Assembly: GCF_000718165.1 (NCBI RefSeq)
Contig: NZ_JOEY01000025.1
Span: 1 to 64,000 of the forward strand
DNA from: Streptomyces fulvoviolaceus
Lineage (GTDB): Bacteria > Actinomycetota > Actinomycetes > Streptomycetales > Streptomycetaceae
Length of the DNA stretch: 64,000 bases
Direction of reading: 5' to 3'
The stretch's first letter is position 1; each line of letters starts with the position of its first letter. Below the pieces are notes generated by a model, which saw only the letters and a list, made by a program, of their open reading frames with translations, did not search any database and was not told the DNA's origin. Both the position numbers and the translations under genes were made by a program. Positions 51,855 to 59,869 of the stretch are shown here, piece by piece.

Positions 51855-53048
51855 TCACCAGGACACCGGCAGCCGTCGCGGGCTGCGGGTCATCTGTCCC
51901 TCCCGCCATTCGATCGTCTCGGGGGTGAACTCGGCGCGCAGGTCCGGGAAACGGGCGGCCAGGCGGTGCAGGGCGAGGCCGAGTTCCAAGCGGGCGAGCC
52001 AGGCGCCGAGACAGTGGTGGGGACCGGCGCCGAAGACCACGGTGGGCGTGGGCAGGGGGGCGAACAGGTCGGTCTCGTCCAGCGGCGGGAAGACGTCGGG
52101 GTCGCGGCCTGCGGAGTTGGTCTGGACGGCGACCACGCTGCCGGCCGGGATGGTCACACCGCCGACGTCGACGTCCTCGACGGCCCGCCGGATCAGACCG
52201 GGCAGCACCCTGCCCTCGCTCAGCGGAACGGTGCGCAGCAGCTGTTCGACGGCGGCGGACGCCGTCTCCTCGTCCTCGGCGAGCCGTGCCCAGGCCTCCC
52301 GCCCGTCGGTGAGGAGATGGACGACGATGTTGCCGAGGGCGGTCATGGTGGTCTCGTGTCCGGCGACGACCAGGCCCAGGACGAGGATCACCAGCCGCCG
52401 TTCGTCGATCCCGAGGGCGTCGCCGGCCGCCACCAGGGCGCTGACCAGGTCGTCGCCGGGTTCCTTGCGCCGCTCGGCGACCAGACCGGCGGAGAACTCG
52501 CCGAACTCCCGCATGGCGAGCCCCACTTGTCCGGCGGTGTGCGCGCCGCCGGACAGGGCGTGGTCGGCCCAGTCGCGGATGCGGTCCCAGTCGGCGTGGT
52601 CGAGGCCCATCAGCCGGGAGATCACCGACACCGGCAGGGGGCGGGTGAACCCCTCGATGATGTCGGCCGGTTGTGTGCGGGTCGCGAACTCGTCGAGGAG
52701 GGTCTCCACCACCGAGGCGATCCAGGGTCGCCAGCGGGCGATCGCGCGGGGCGTGAACGCCCGCTGCACCGTGCCGCGCAGCAACTGGTGGGCGGGACCG
52801 TCCTGGTTGAGGAGTCCGTCGGGGGTGTCCAGCAGGTTCGGCACGACGAGCAGCGGCGGGGCGCCCTCGGCCTTCAGGGACTGCCGGTCGAAGCGGGGAT
52901 CCATGAGGACCTGCCGCACTTCGTGGTACCGGGTCACGAGCCAGACCGGGGTGCCGGTGGCCAGGGCGGAGAGCCGGGGCGGGCCGGCCTCGGGAAAGGT
53001 CATGCGGTGCATGGGACGAAGGGGCCGGGAGGTGCTGTCTGCGCTCAT
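51855..53048 (-). CDS. Cytochrome P450 with QLLR in place of EXXR
   Basis: 397 residues. I-helix LVVAGHETTMTALG, haem loop FGAGPHHCLGAWLAR. In the K-helix the sequence is AVEQLLR, where the position of the EXXR glutamate is Gln (codon CAG). The N-terminus begins RPMHRMTFPEAGP. The rest is that of soluble actinobacterial P450s. No ferredoxin gene is adjacent. ATG 53048. The substrate is unknown. Confidence 0.94.
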   Translation of the reverse strand: MSADSTSRPLRPMHRMTFPEAGPPRLSALATGTPVWLVTRYHEVRQVLMDPRFDRQSLKAEGAPPLLVVPNLLDTPDGLLNQDGPAHQLLRGTVQRAFTPRAIARWRPWIASVVETLLDEFATRTQPADIIEGFTRPLPVSVISRLMGLDHADWDRIRDWADHALSGGAHTAGQVGLAMREFGEFSAGLVAERRKEPGDDLVSALVAAGDALGIDERRLVILVLGLVVAGHETTMTALGNIVVHLLTDGREAWARLAEDEETASAAVEQLLRTVPLSEGRVLPGLIRRAVEDVDVGGVTIPAGSVVAVQTNSAGRDPDVFPPLDETDLFAPLPTPTVVFGAGPHHCLGAWLARLELGLALHRLAARFPDLRAEFTPETIEWREGQMTRSPRRLPVSW

Positions 53049-53190
53049 CCGGGTCTCCAGACACGCCGGTAAGGAGAGTTCTCCACGCTAGTGCGCCGCC
53101 CGTGCACCCGTCATCGGTTCCAATCGGCCAACAAGACGGTCTGGCAAGGCCTTTGAGGGGAATCCGTAAAGGAGGAAGGAGGGCCGTCGC

Positions 53191-53853
53191 ATGACGACTC
53201 CCATCAGGCGCGTATCCAGGCGCATGCCCGGCTGGGCGAAGGCGGTGAGCGCTGTCGTCCTGGTGCTCGTGGTGTTCTTCGCCGGCATCAGCCTCAGCGT
53301 GATCCCGGGCCTCAAGGACCTCTTCGGCACCGAGACGCACGACCGTTCGGGCCCCGCACTGCTCGAGTCCATCCAGGACATCAGCCGTTACGACGCCGCC
53401 TCCGGCAATTTCCAGATCGTCGTGGACCTGGAGAAGGACACCAAGTACCTGCCCGACGCGATCCGCGGCTCCCGCACCCTGTACGTCGGGGCGGGCAACG
53501 TGGACGCCTACGTCGACCTCGGGAAGGTCGGCAAGAACGACGTGACGGTCAACGCCGACCGTACGTCCGCCACGCTCAAGCTGCCGCACGCGCAACTCGG
53601 CAAGGCCGCCCTGGACGTCGACCGCTCTTACGCCGTGTCCAAGCAGCGCGGTCTGCTCGACCGGTTCGGCGACCTCTTCTCGGACAACCCCAACAGCGAA
53701 CAGGCCGTGCAGAAGCTCGCCGTGAAGCACATCACCGAGGCGGCGAAGAAGAGCGAGCTGACCAAGCGCGCCGAGACGAACACCACCGACATGCTCGAAG
53801 GTCTGCTGGGGTCCCTCGGCTTCAAGGAGGTGCGCGTCACCTACGGCACCTGA
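53191..53853 (+). CDS. DUF4230 membrane-anchored protein
   Basis: 220 residues. A basic N-terminus and a single membrane segment (AVVLVLVVFFAGISLSVI) precede an outer DUF4230 domain (LLESIQDISRYDAASGNFQIVVDLE, GNVDAYVDLGKV, IKLPHAxLG-like LKLPHAQLG). ATG 53191 follows AAAGGAGG. Function unknown. The VanZ-like gene follows in the same direction after about 107 bases. Confidence 0.9.
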   Translation: MTTPIRRVSRRMPGWAKAVSAVVLVLVVFFAGISLSVIPGLKDLFGTETHDRSGPALLESIQDISRYDAASGNFQIVVDLEKDTKYLPDAIRGSRTLYVGAGNVDAYVDLGKVGKNDVTVNADRTSATLKLPHAQLGKAALDVDRSYAVSKQRGLLDRFGDLFSDNPNSEQAVQKLAVKHITEAAKKSELTKRAETNTTDMLEGLLGSLGFKEVRVTYGT

Positions 53854-53960
53854 TCACCCACCGAGCACGCGTGGCAGAGCCAGGGCACCGGGGCGGCATT
53901 CTCGGCGGGTTCGCGGGTAATCGCCCTGGGCAGCAGGAAAGTTGAAGAGTGGAGGACCGC

Positions 53961-54563
53961 ATGGCCCGAGCAGCCTTACCGTTCCGCCTGCGCACCACCA
54001 AACCCGAGGTGCCCGAGAAGACCGAGCGGAAGGCGCCCAAGTCCGGCAAGACCGAGCGCAAAGCGCGACCCAAGTCCGGCAAGGCCGAGCGCGGCACACA
54101 GCCGGCCCGGCGCGCACGGAACCCTCTGTTCTTTCCCGTCCGCCTGCTGGCGATGCTCTTCGCCTTCGCGTTCATGGTGGGCTTCGCCGTCGTGCTGGCG
54201 CGGCTGACTCTGGAGCCCTCTCCCGCTTCGGTGGCACTGACCCACACCAACTTGCACCCGGGGAGTTCTCTGCGGGCCTATCTGGACCAGCCCGAAATGC
54301 GGGATGCCATCAAGCAGATCGGCGGAAACCTCCTGCTGGGCGTGCCGTTCGGCATTCTGGTGCCGGTCGTCGCGCCGAAGGCACGCGGGATCCTGCGCGT
54401 GCTGCTGCTGACCGCCGTGGTCATGCTCCTGGTCGAGTTCGCGCAGGGCGCCCTGGTCACCGGGCGGGCCTTCGACATCGACGACGTCATCCTCAACACC
54501 ACCGGAGCCCTCATCGGCTATCTGCTGCTGGGGCGTCGACTGAGCCGGGCACTGCACGCCTGA
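53961..54563 (+). CDS. VanZ-like membrane protein
   Basis: 200 residues. A long lysine-rich N-terminal segment (residues about 10-45, Lys/Arg/Pro/Ser/Glu repeats such as KTERKA) is followed by membrane helices and the VanZ motif GGNLLLGVPFGILVP, then FAQGALVTGRAFDIDDVILNTTGALIGYLLLG. ATG 53961 has GGAGG five bases upstream; GTG 53949 is possible. VanZ relatives confer low-level glycopeptide or envelope-stress tolerance by unknown means. Confidence 0.9.
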   Translation: MARAALPFRLRTTKPEVPEKTERKAPKSGKTERKARPKSGKAERGTQPARRARNPLFFPVRLLAMLFAFAFMVGFAVVLARLTLEPSPASVALTHTNLHPGSSLRAYLDQPEMRDAIKQIGGNLLLGVPFGILVPVVAPKARGILRVLLLTAVVMLLVEFAQGALVTGRAFDIDDVILNTTGALIGYLLLGRRLSRALHA

Positions 54564-54701
54564 GGTCCTGAGCGGCGGCTCACACGGAGGGCCGCCGCTC
54601 AACTTCTGGTCCACACCAAGATATTGACGCCCCCTTATCCCACTCCATGAATCAAGAGACGACGCCTTCGTCCCCCATCTCGATCGGCGCACCCGCATCC
54701 C

Positions 54702-55304
54702 GGGCCGCCGTACGGCGGCTCCGAGCCCTCCACCGGGCACGGCACCATCCCCGCGGCCCCGACTGGCGCGGCCCACTCCCTGCCGAACGGCCAGGCCTTC
54801 GCCGACGCCTTCCACACCTTCGCCGTCGGCTGGGCACCCGGCTCGATCACCTGGTCCGTGGACGGGACCGTCCACCAGCGGCGCACGCCCGCCGACCTGG
54901 GCGGCCGGACCTGGGTGTTCGACAAGCCTTTCTTTCTGATCCTCAACCTGGCGGTCGGCGGCTACGGGCCCGGCGACCCGGACGGTTCCACGGGCTTCCC
55001 GCAGCAACTCCTGGTCGACCACGTATCCGTGACGACCGGTGACACGGCCGCGGGCGTGGCGATCAGAGCACTGGCGGGCAAGTGCGTCGACGCCACCGGG
55101 GCGAACCCGGCCAATGCCACACCCGTACAGCTCTACGCCTGCAACGGCACCGCGGCGGCCCAGCAGTGGACCGTCGGATCGGACGGCACGCCGCGGGCGC
55201 TCGGCAAGCACCTGGACGTCACCGGCAACGGCACCGCCGACGGCTCGACCGTTCAGCTGTGGGACTGCACCGGCGGCCCCCACCAGAAGTGGACGGTCTG
55301 CTGA
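54702..55304 (+). pseudogene. GH16 beta-glucanase remnant with C-terminal ricin/CBM13 domain
   Basis: The open frame in the GH16 end reads EPSTGHGTIPAAPTG, then SLPNGQAFADAFHTFAVGWA, PGSITWSVDG, GGRTWVFDKPFFLILNLAVG and GYGPGDPDGSTGFPQQLLVD. This is the C-terminal half of family 16 laminarinases, joined to a ricin-like domain ending QLWDCTGGPHQKWTVC. The N-terminal half, including the ExDxE catalytic block, is absent, and no start codon precedes the first motif in frame. An in-frame GTG at 54858 gives 148 residues but not a working enzyme. The sequence before 54700 is unrelated. Confidence 0.75.
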
Positions 55305-55313
55305 CGCGTCCGG

Positions 55314-55550
55314 TCAGTGCCGGGTCCAGGTGAACTTGTCCCCGCCCACCCAACGGACCACGTCCGGATCGTCCAGGTCGTGGACCGTGATGCCGAAGGC
55401 GGCGGCCGTCTCCAGGACGTCCGTGACGGTCTTCGCCGCACCGACCATCTGGCCGTCTATCTCCACGATCCGGAACGGCGGCGTGCTTGGTTGCACCCCG
55501 AGCACCATGATCCGCGGATGAGCTATGTGCGGGCTCGCGATTTCGGTCAT
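55314..55550 (-). CDS. Small conserved hypothetical protein
   Basis: 78 residues from ATG 55550, with TEIASPHIAHPRIMVLGV, PPFRIVEIDGQMVG, and LDDPDVVRWVGGDKFTW at the C-terminus. It is reminiscent of small Streptomyces proteins of unknown function. There is no Shine-Dalgarno sequence; a TACGCT hexamer six bases before the ATG fits a leaderless message. A start at 55631 would add 27 residues. Converges with the GH16 remnant. Confidence 0.7.
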   Translation of the reverse strand: MTEIASPHIAHPRIMVLGVQPSTPPFRIVEIDGQMVGAAKTVTDVLETAAAFGITVHDLDDPDVVRWVGGDKFTWTRH

Positions 55551-55685
55551 GAATAGAGCGTAGAGCGCAATCCGCGAGAACGAGTCGTCCACGTCGAACA
55601 CGACATATGACTCAATGTACGAACAAACCATCCGCTCGCCGTGCGAACCCCTCCAGCCTGGGGAAATCTGGAGGAGGAGGTGGTG

Positions 55686-56714
55686 ATGGATCCCATCGAG
55701 GCTCTGGAGCGGATCGCCTTCCTGCTGGAGCGGTCCCTGGCGCCGACGTACCGCGTCCGCGCCTTCCGCGGCGCGGCCCGGGTGCTGGCCGCGCTGCCCG
55801 CGGACGAGGTGCGCGAGCTGGCGGAGAGCGCGTCACTGGAGTCACTCAAGGGCATCGGCCCGAAGACCGCGCAGGTGGTGCGCGAGGCGCTGGCCGGAGA
55901 AGTGCCCGGCTACCTGGAGAAGGTGGAGGGCGACAGCGCCGCCCCGCTCTCCCACGGCGGGGAGCGGCTGCGGGCGCTGCTGCGCGGGGACTGCCATCTG
56001 CACTCCGACTGGTCGGACGGCGGCAGCCCCATCGAGGAAATGGCCCGGACGGCGGCGGAGCTCGGCCACGAGTGGGCGGTGCTCACCGACCACTCACCGC
56101 GGCTGACGGTGGCCCGCGGACTGTCGCCCGCGCAGCTGCGGCAGCAGCTGGACGTGGTGGCGGAGCTGAACCGGACCTGGGCGCCGTTCCGGCTGCTCAC
56201 CGGCATCGAGTGCGACATCCTCCACGACGGTTCGCTCGACCAGGAGCGGGAGCTGCTGGAGCGCCTCGACGTCGTGATGGTGTCCGTGCACTCCAAGCTG
56301 CGCATGGACGCCCGCTCGATGACCCGCCGCATGGTGAACGCCGTACGCAATCCGCACGCCGACGTCCTCGGGCACTGCACCGGGCGGCTGGTGACCGGGC
56401 AGGGACGGCCGGAGTCGGAGTTCGACGCGGACGAGGTGTTCGCCGCGTGCGCCGAGTCGGGCACGGCCGTGGAGATCAACAGCCGGCCCGAGCGGCTCGA
56501 CCCGCCCCGGCGGCTGCTGCGGCAGGCCGTGGCGGCCGGGGTGCTGTTCTCGGTCGACACCGACGCGCACGCGCCCGGTCAGCTCGACTGGCAGATCCTC
56601 GGCTGCGCCCGGGCGGAGGAGTGCGGGGTGCCGGCCGAGCGCGTGGTCAACACGTGGAGCGTGGAGGACCTGCTGGCCTGGACCCGGGAGGGCCGGACAC
56701 CATCCCGAGGGTGA
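55686..56714 (+). CDS. PHP-domain phosphoesterase with helix-hairpin-helix
   Basis: 342 residues. The N-terminus has a helix-hairpin-helix unit (LESLKGIGPKTAQVVREAL). From about residue 98 the PHP domain follows with metal ligands DCHLHSDWSDG, LTDHSPR, GIECDIL, SVHSK, LGHCTGR and SVDTDAHAPGQLDW. This is the arrangement of the C-terminus of bacterial PolX, but the polymerase domain is absent. ATG 55686 follows GGAGGAGGAGG. It is the upstream neighbour of the structured RNA, as recalled for the S. coelicolor 6S-like locus. Confidence 0.92.
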   Translation: MDPIEALERIAFLLERSLAPTYRVRAFRGAARVLAALPADEVRELAESASLESLKGIGPKTAQVVREALAGEVPGYLEKVEGDSAAPLSHGGERLRALLRGDCHLHSDWSDGGSPIEEMARTAAELGHEWAVLTDHSPRLTVARGLSPAQLRQQLDVVAELNRTWAPFRLLTGIECDILHDGSLDQERELLERLDVVMVSVHSKLRMDARSMTRRMVNAVRNPHADVLGHCTGRLVTGQGRPESEFDADEVFAACAESGTAVEINSRPERLDPPRRLLRQAVAAGVLFSVDTDAHAPGQLDWQILGCARAEECGVPAERVVNTWSVEDLLAWTREGRTPSRG

Positions 56715-56775
56715 CCCAGATCACCGCAAAACGCGACAGGCGGCGGAACACCGAAGGGTCGTTGCCCGTTGAACA

Positions 56776-56940
56776 ACTCGTGGGTACGGATGGGACAGTG
56801 CCCCCGGGCCTCACCTATTGCCCACAGGGACGATCGTTCGGCTGAAGCCCTGTGGAGCCTTTCGCCGAGAGGCGACCGCCATCCGTGCCCACCACTGAAC
56901 CGCCCCGACCGTGATTCCCCCGTCCGGTCGGGGCTTTCTC
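56776..56940 (+). ncRNA. Structured small RNA, probable 6S-like (scr3559-type) RNA
   Basis: A 14-base closing stem joins GTGGGTACGGATGG (56780-56793) to CCATCCGTGCCCAC (56879-56892, one G-U pair). Inside lie two hairpins: CCACAGGG (56822-56829) with CCCTGTGG (56848-56855), and TCGCC-GAGA-GGCGA (56862-56875, a GNRA-type loop). A Rho-independent terminator follows at 56903-56938. A long closing stem, an open bubble and inner hairpins match the shape of 6S RNA. In S. coelicolor a 6S-like RNA is, as I recall, encoded between a differentiation-associated gene and an oxidoreductase gene, like this PHP-SDR gap. Neither 5' end nor promoter could be fixed from sequence. Confidence 0.65.
56903..56938 (+). 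terminator. Rho-independent terminator of the structured RNA
   Basis: CCCCGACCG (56903-56911) and CGGTCGGGG (56925-56933) form a 9-base stem with a 13-base loop, followed by CTTTCTC. It lies 11 bases past the RNA closing stem and should define its 3' end. Confidence 0.85.
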
Positions 56941-57006
56941 ATGCACCGGCGCGTGCTCCCGGGCCGGCTTGACTTCGAGAGCACTCCAATTCGTAGCGTT
57001 CCGCGC

Positions 57007-57969
57007 ATGACCACTGCACAGCACAAGATCGGTTCGGGGTTCGGCACCCGCAGCACCGCCGACGAGGTCCTCGCCGGCGTCGACCTGTCCGGCAGGCTCG
57101 CGATCGTCACCGGCGGCTACTCGGGGCTCGGCCTGGAGACCACGCGCGCACTCACGAAGGCCGGCGCCCGGGTCGTCGTCCCCGCCCGCCGCCCCGACGC
57201 CGCACGGGAGTCGCTGGGCGGCCTGGCCGGCGTAGAGGTGGACGAACTGGACCTCGGCGATCTGGAGAGCGTGCACGCCTTCGCCGAGCGGTTCCTGGCC
57301 TCCGGCCGCACGATCGACCTCGTCATCGACAACGCCGGGATCATGGCCTGCCCCGAGACCCGGGTCGGGCCCGGCTGGGAGGCGCAGTTCGCGACCAACC
57401 ACCTCGGCCACTTCACCCTGGTCAACCGCCTGTGGCCGGCGATCGAGCCCGGTGGCGCCCGCGTGGTCTCCGTGTCCTCGCGTGCCCACCACTTCGCCGG
57501 GATGCGCTGGGACGACGTCCACTGGCAGCACGGCTACGACAAGTGGCAGGCGTACGGGCAGGCGAAGACGGCTAACGTCCTGTTCGCCGTGCACCTCGAC
57601 AAGCTCGGCGCCGACCGCGGTGTACGGGCCTTCTCGCTCCACCCGGGCGGCATCATGACCCCGTTGCAGCGCCACATCCCCAAGGAGGAGATGGTGGAGC
57701 GCGGCTGGATCGACGAGCAGGGCACCGTGCTCAACCCCGAGGGCTTCAAGACCCCGGAGCAGGGCGCGGCCACCCAGGTGTGGGCCGCGACCTCGCCCCA
57801 GCTGAACGGCATGGGCGGTGTCTATCTGGAGGACTGCGACATCGCCGAGCCCGCTGTCGACGGCGACCAGAGCAGCGGCGTCAGGGACTGGGCGACCGAC
57901 CCGGAGCAGGCGGCGCGCCTGTGGGAGCTGTCGGCGGAGCTGACCGGCGTGAACGCCTTCGCCGCCTGA
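57007..57969 (+). CDS. Short-chain dehydrogenase/reductase
   Basis: 320 residues. Rossmann motif AIVTGGYSGLGLETTRAL, NAG in DNAGIMACPE, catalytic Ser in VSVSSRAHHF and Tyr-x3-Lys in YGQAKTANVLFA, typical of the retinol-dehydrogenase-like atypical SDR group. ATG 57007. A TTGACT (56969) and TAGCGT (56994) spaced by 19 bases could be its promoter. Followed by a strong terminator. Confidence 0.93.
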   Translation: MTTAQHKIGSGFGTRSTADEVLAGVDLSGRLAIVTGGYSGLGLETTRALTKAGARVVVPARRPDAARESLGGLAGVEVDELDLGDLESVHAFAERFLASGRTIDLVIDNAGIMACPETRVGPGWEAQFATNHLGHFTLVNRLWPAIEPGGARVVSVSSRAHHFAGMRWDDVHWQHGYDKWQAYGQAKTANVLFAVHLDKLGADRGVRAFSLHPGGIMTPLQRHIPKEEMVERGWIDEQGTVLNPEGFKTPEQGAATQVWAATSPQLNGMGGVYLEDCDIAEPAVDGDQSSGVRDWATDPEQAARLWELSAELTGVNAFAA

Positions 57970-57976
57970 GGGCTGA

Positions 57977-58020
57977 CGCGAGGCGAGGCTCACCACCTGA
58001 GTGGTGAGCCTCGCCTCGCG
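57977..58020. terminator. 20-base perfect hairpin terminator
   Basis: CGCGAGGCGAGGCTCACCAC, loop CTGA, then GTGGTGAGCCTCGCCTCGCG: both arms are perfectly complementary over 20 bases. It has no T run, but the stem is strong enough to act in both directions, for the SDR gene and any leftward transcript. Confidence 0.8.
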
Positions 58021-58053
58021 TACGTTACGACGGCGGTATGGAGATCCCTCCGT

Positions 58054-58087
58054 TTTGAACCCTCCCCCAGCTGAAGCAGGGGATTCC
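58054..58087 (-). mobile_element. IS200/IS605-type right-end hairpin (relic)
   Basis: Read leftwards the sequence is GGAATCCCC-TGC-TTCA-GCT-GGGGG followed by AGGGTTCAAA, the shape of the right end of IS605/TnpB elements (hairpin next to a short cleavage tail). The stem is CCCC/GGGG and GC/GC around a TGAA loop with an A-A mismatch. The tnpB gene itself is not present. Confidence 0.5.
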
Positions 58088-58091
58088 TGGC

Positions 58092-59038
58092 TCAGGAAGC
58101 CCCGCAGGTCGGCGACCTGAAAGGTCTTACTCCCTGGTTCGTTGAGCAAAGCTCAGGTGTGCCGTCTTGGTTCTCGACCCACACCGTGTACGCGCTTGGT
58201 TCTCGCAACGTACGACAGGCAGCGCGCAGGCCGTGCTCGCGCAGCTGCCGGTGGTCGGCGATCAGGTCGGCGTACTCGGCACGCAGGCCGGCCGCGTGGA
58301 ACTGCTCCAGCCGGGCGCCGGTGTCCGCGAGGCCCGTGCGCCGCACGCACCTCGCCTCGGCCACGGCGTACCGCTTCTGCAGATCCGCGGCCTGCCGCTG
58401 ATCGAGATCGCGGGCGCGGCTCTGCCACGCGCCGCGCAGCTGCGCCGGGTCCTCGGCCTTCCGCACCGGCGCGACGCAGCGCGCCCAACGGGCGAGCACG
58501 GCCCGGTACGCCGGGTCCCGGGTCACACGGTGATGGGCGGCGGCCTCGAGGTTGTTGACCGCGACCGCGACCTCGGTCCGGAACCAGCGTGCCTGGTCGC
58601 CGTAGAGGACGCGTTGTGCCTCGGCTAGACAGCCGTCGCTGTTGGCTCGGCCGACGAGGCCGGTGGCCGTACGGGTGGACAGTTCACGGCGTCCGGGGCC
58701 GAACAGGGCGTCGACCAGCCGCTGTTGCTGTGCCGCCGCCCTCTTCCCGGGCTGCGGCGACGGCTGTTCCTGTTGCGTCCCGTCCGCGTCGCCGAAGCCG
58801 TGCTCGGCGGCCCAGGCCGGGTCGTCGATCCCGTAGGGGAACTGGCGCCGCGGTGCGGCCGCCGTGTCCTGCGAGCTGCCGTTGCCGCTTCGCGTTCTGC
58901 CGGACAACGCCGTACGAGCGCCGACTCGGCGTTCTTCAGCAGGTCGTCCTGGGCCGGGGTGGACCGCGGTACGGGTCGAGGCTCCCCCGAATCGCTCCGG
59001 CCCGCGCCGTCCGCGCAGCCGCCGACCATGGCCGCCAC
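58092..59038 (-). pseudogene. Decayed secreted-lipoprotein gene fused to the IS end
   Basis: Residues of a Streptomyces secreted-protein family can be read in two frames. The upstream one, from about 59038, gives AAMVGGCADGAGRSDSGEPR and LLKNAESALVRRC. The downstream one gives RRQFPYGIDDPAWAAEHGFG, SDGCLAEAQRVLYGDQARWF and AEARCVRRTGLADTGARLEQ. The shift lies at about 58905-58925. The C-terminus runs into the IS-like sequence (CGAS stop at 58092). The signal peptide upstream of the GGC lipobox is also not in frame. It is inactive. Confidence 0.65.
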
Positions 59039-59188
59039 GCACTCGACAGCGCCACCGTGGAAACGAACCTCGAAGCCCGCACCGTGGCCCCCCTCCCCCC
59101 GGATCAGCCGTCTTCCGACTCCCCCGTCGGCTTGGTTCCAGTAGAGGGGAGCGGCGGGCGGTTGTGATCCTCGGAAGTCATAGGGCGG

Positions 59189-59839
59189 TTACGGCAGTTC
59201 CCTCGGCCCGTACAGGGCGGCGGGCGCGCCGCTCGCCAGCGCCCAGTAGCGGTCTCCGTACGACCAGTGCCACCACTCGGTCGGGTAGTTGACCAGCCCG
59301 GCCGCGCTCAACGCCCCGCCCAGCACGGCCCGGTTGGCCCTCGCCGTGTCGGTGATGTTGTCGGCGTCCGTGTAGCAGGCGCCGTCACTCTCTTCCGGGG
59401 TGGCGTTCATGGGCGTACCCATGTCGAGCTCGCGACCGTCGGCGGCGGCCAGGGTCAGGTCGACGGCCGCTCCGGCACTGTGGGGGGCGATCTCGGGCGG
59501 GGAGACGTAGCGGCTGGCGGCGGCGCGGAGCCGGTCGGCGGACCAGTCGGGGTGCTCGCCGCGCAGTTCGTCGGCGTACGACTCGAAGTAGCGGCGCTGG
59601 AGGGCCGGCGGGCGGTAGCCCTCGACGAAGAGCAGCCGCAGGCCCTCCGGCAGCAGGTTCTGCGCGTGCAGAAGCCGGTCGAGCACCCCCTGTCGGAGGT
59701 GGATCTCCGCGCCCTCGGAGTCCTTGTGCTTGCGGTCGTCGACCAGGAGCGAGCCGCTCACGTCGACGAGGCGTTCACCGCACTCCTCGACGGGTATCGC
59801 GGCGACCCGGGCGTCGGACATCAGGATGATCTCGTTCAT
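59189..59839 (-). CDS. VanX/DdpX-like D-Ala-D-Ala dipeptidase
   Basis: 216 residues, peptidase family M15D. Zinc motif SxHxxGxAxD is seen as APHSAGAAVDLTL, the second part as EWWHWSYGD with catalytic Glu/His. EGYRPP (Arg of the active site) is also present. It cleaves D-Ala-D-Ala or similar dipeptides, in vancomycin resistance or wall recycling. ATG 59839; a start at 59821 is possible. There is no vanHA operon beside it; a recycling role is equally likely. Confidence 0.92.
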   Translation of the reverse strand: MNEIILMSDARVAAIPVEECGERLVDVSGSLLVDDRKHKDSEGAEIHLRQGVLDRLLHAQNLLPEGLRLLFVEGYRPPALQRRYFESYADELRGEHPDWSADRLRAAASRYVSPPEIAPHSAGAAVDLTLAAADGRELDMGTPMNATPEESDGACYTDADNITDTARANRAVLGGALSAAGLVNYPTEWWHWSYGDRYWALASGAPAALYGPRELP

Positions 59840-59869
59840 GCCGTGATCATGCCTCGCGCCCGGGCGGGC

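Noticed and set aside
59189..59839. Vancomycin-resistance cluster around the VanX-like gene
   Set aside because: No vanH, vanA or vanRS genes lie beside it; the VanZ-like gene is 5 kb away and not linked.
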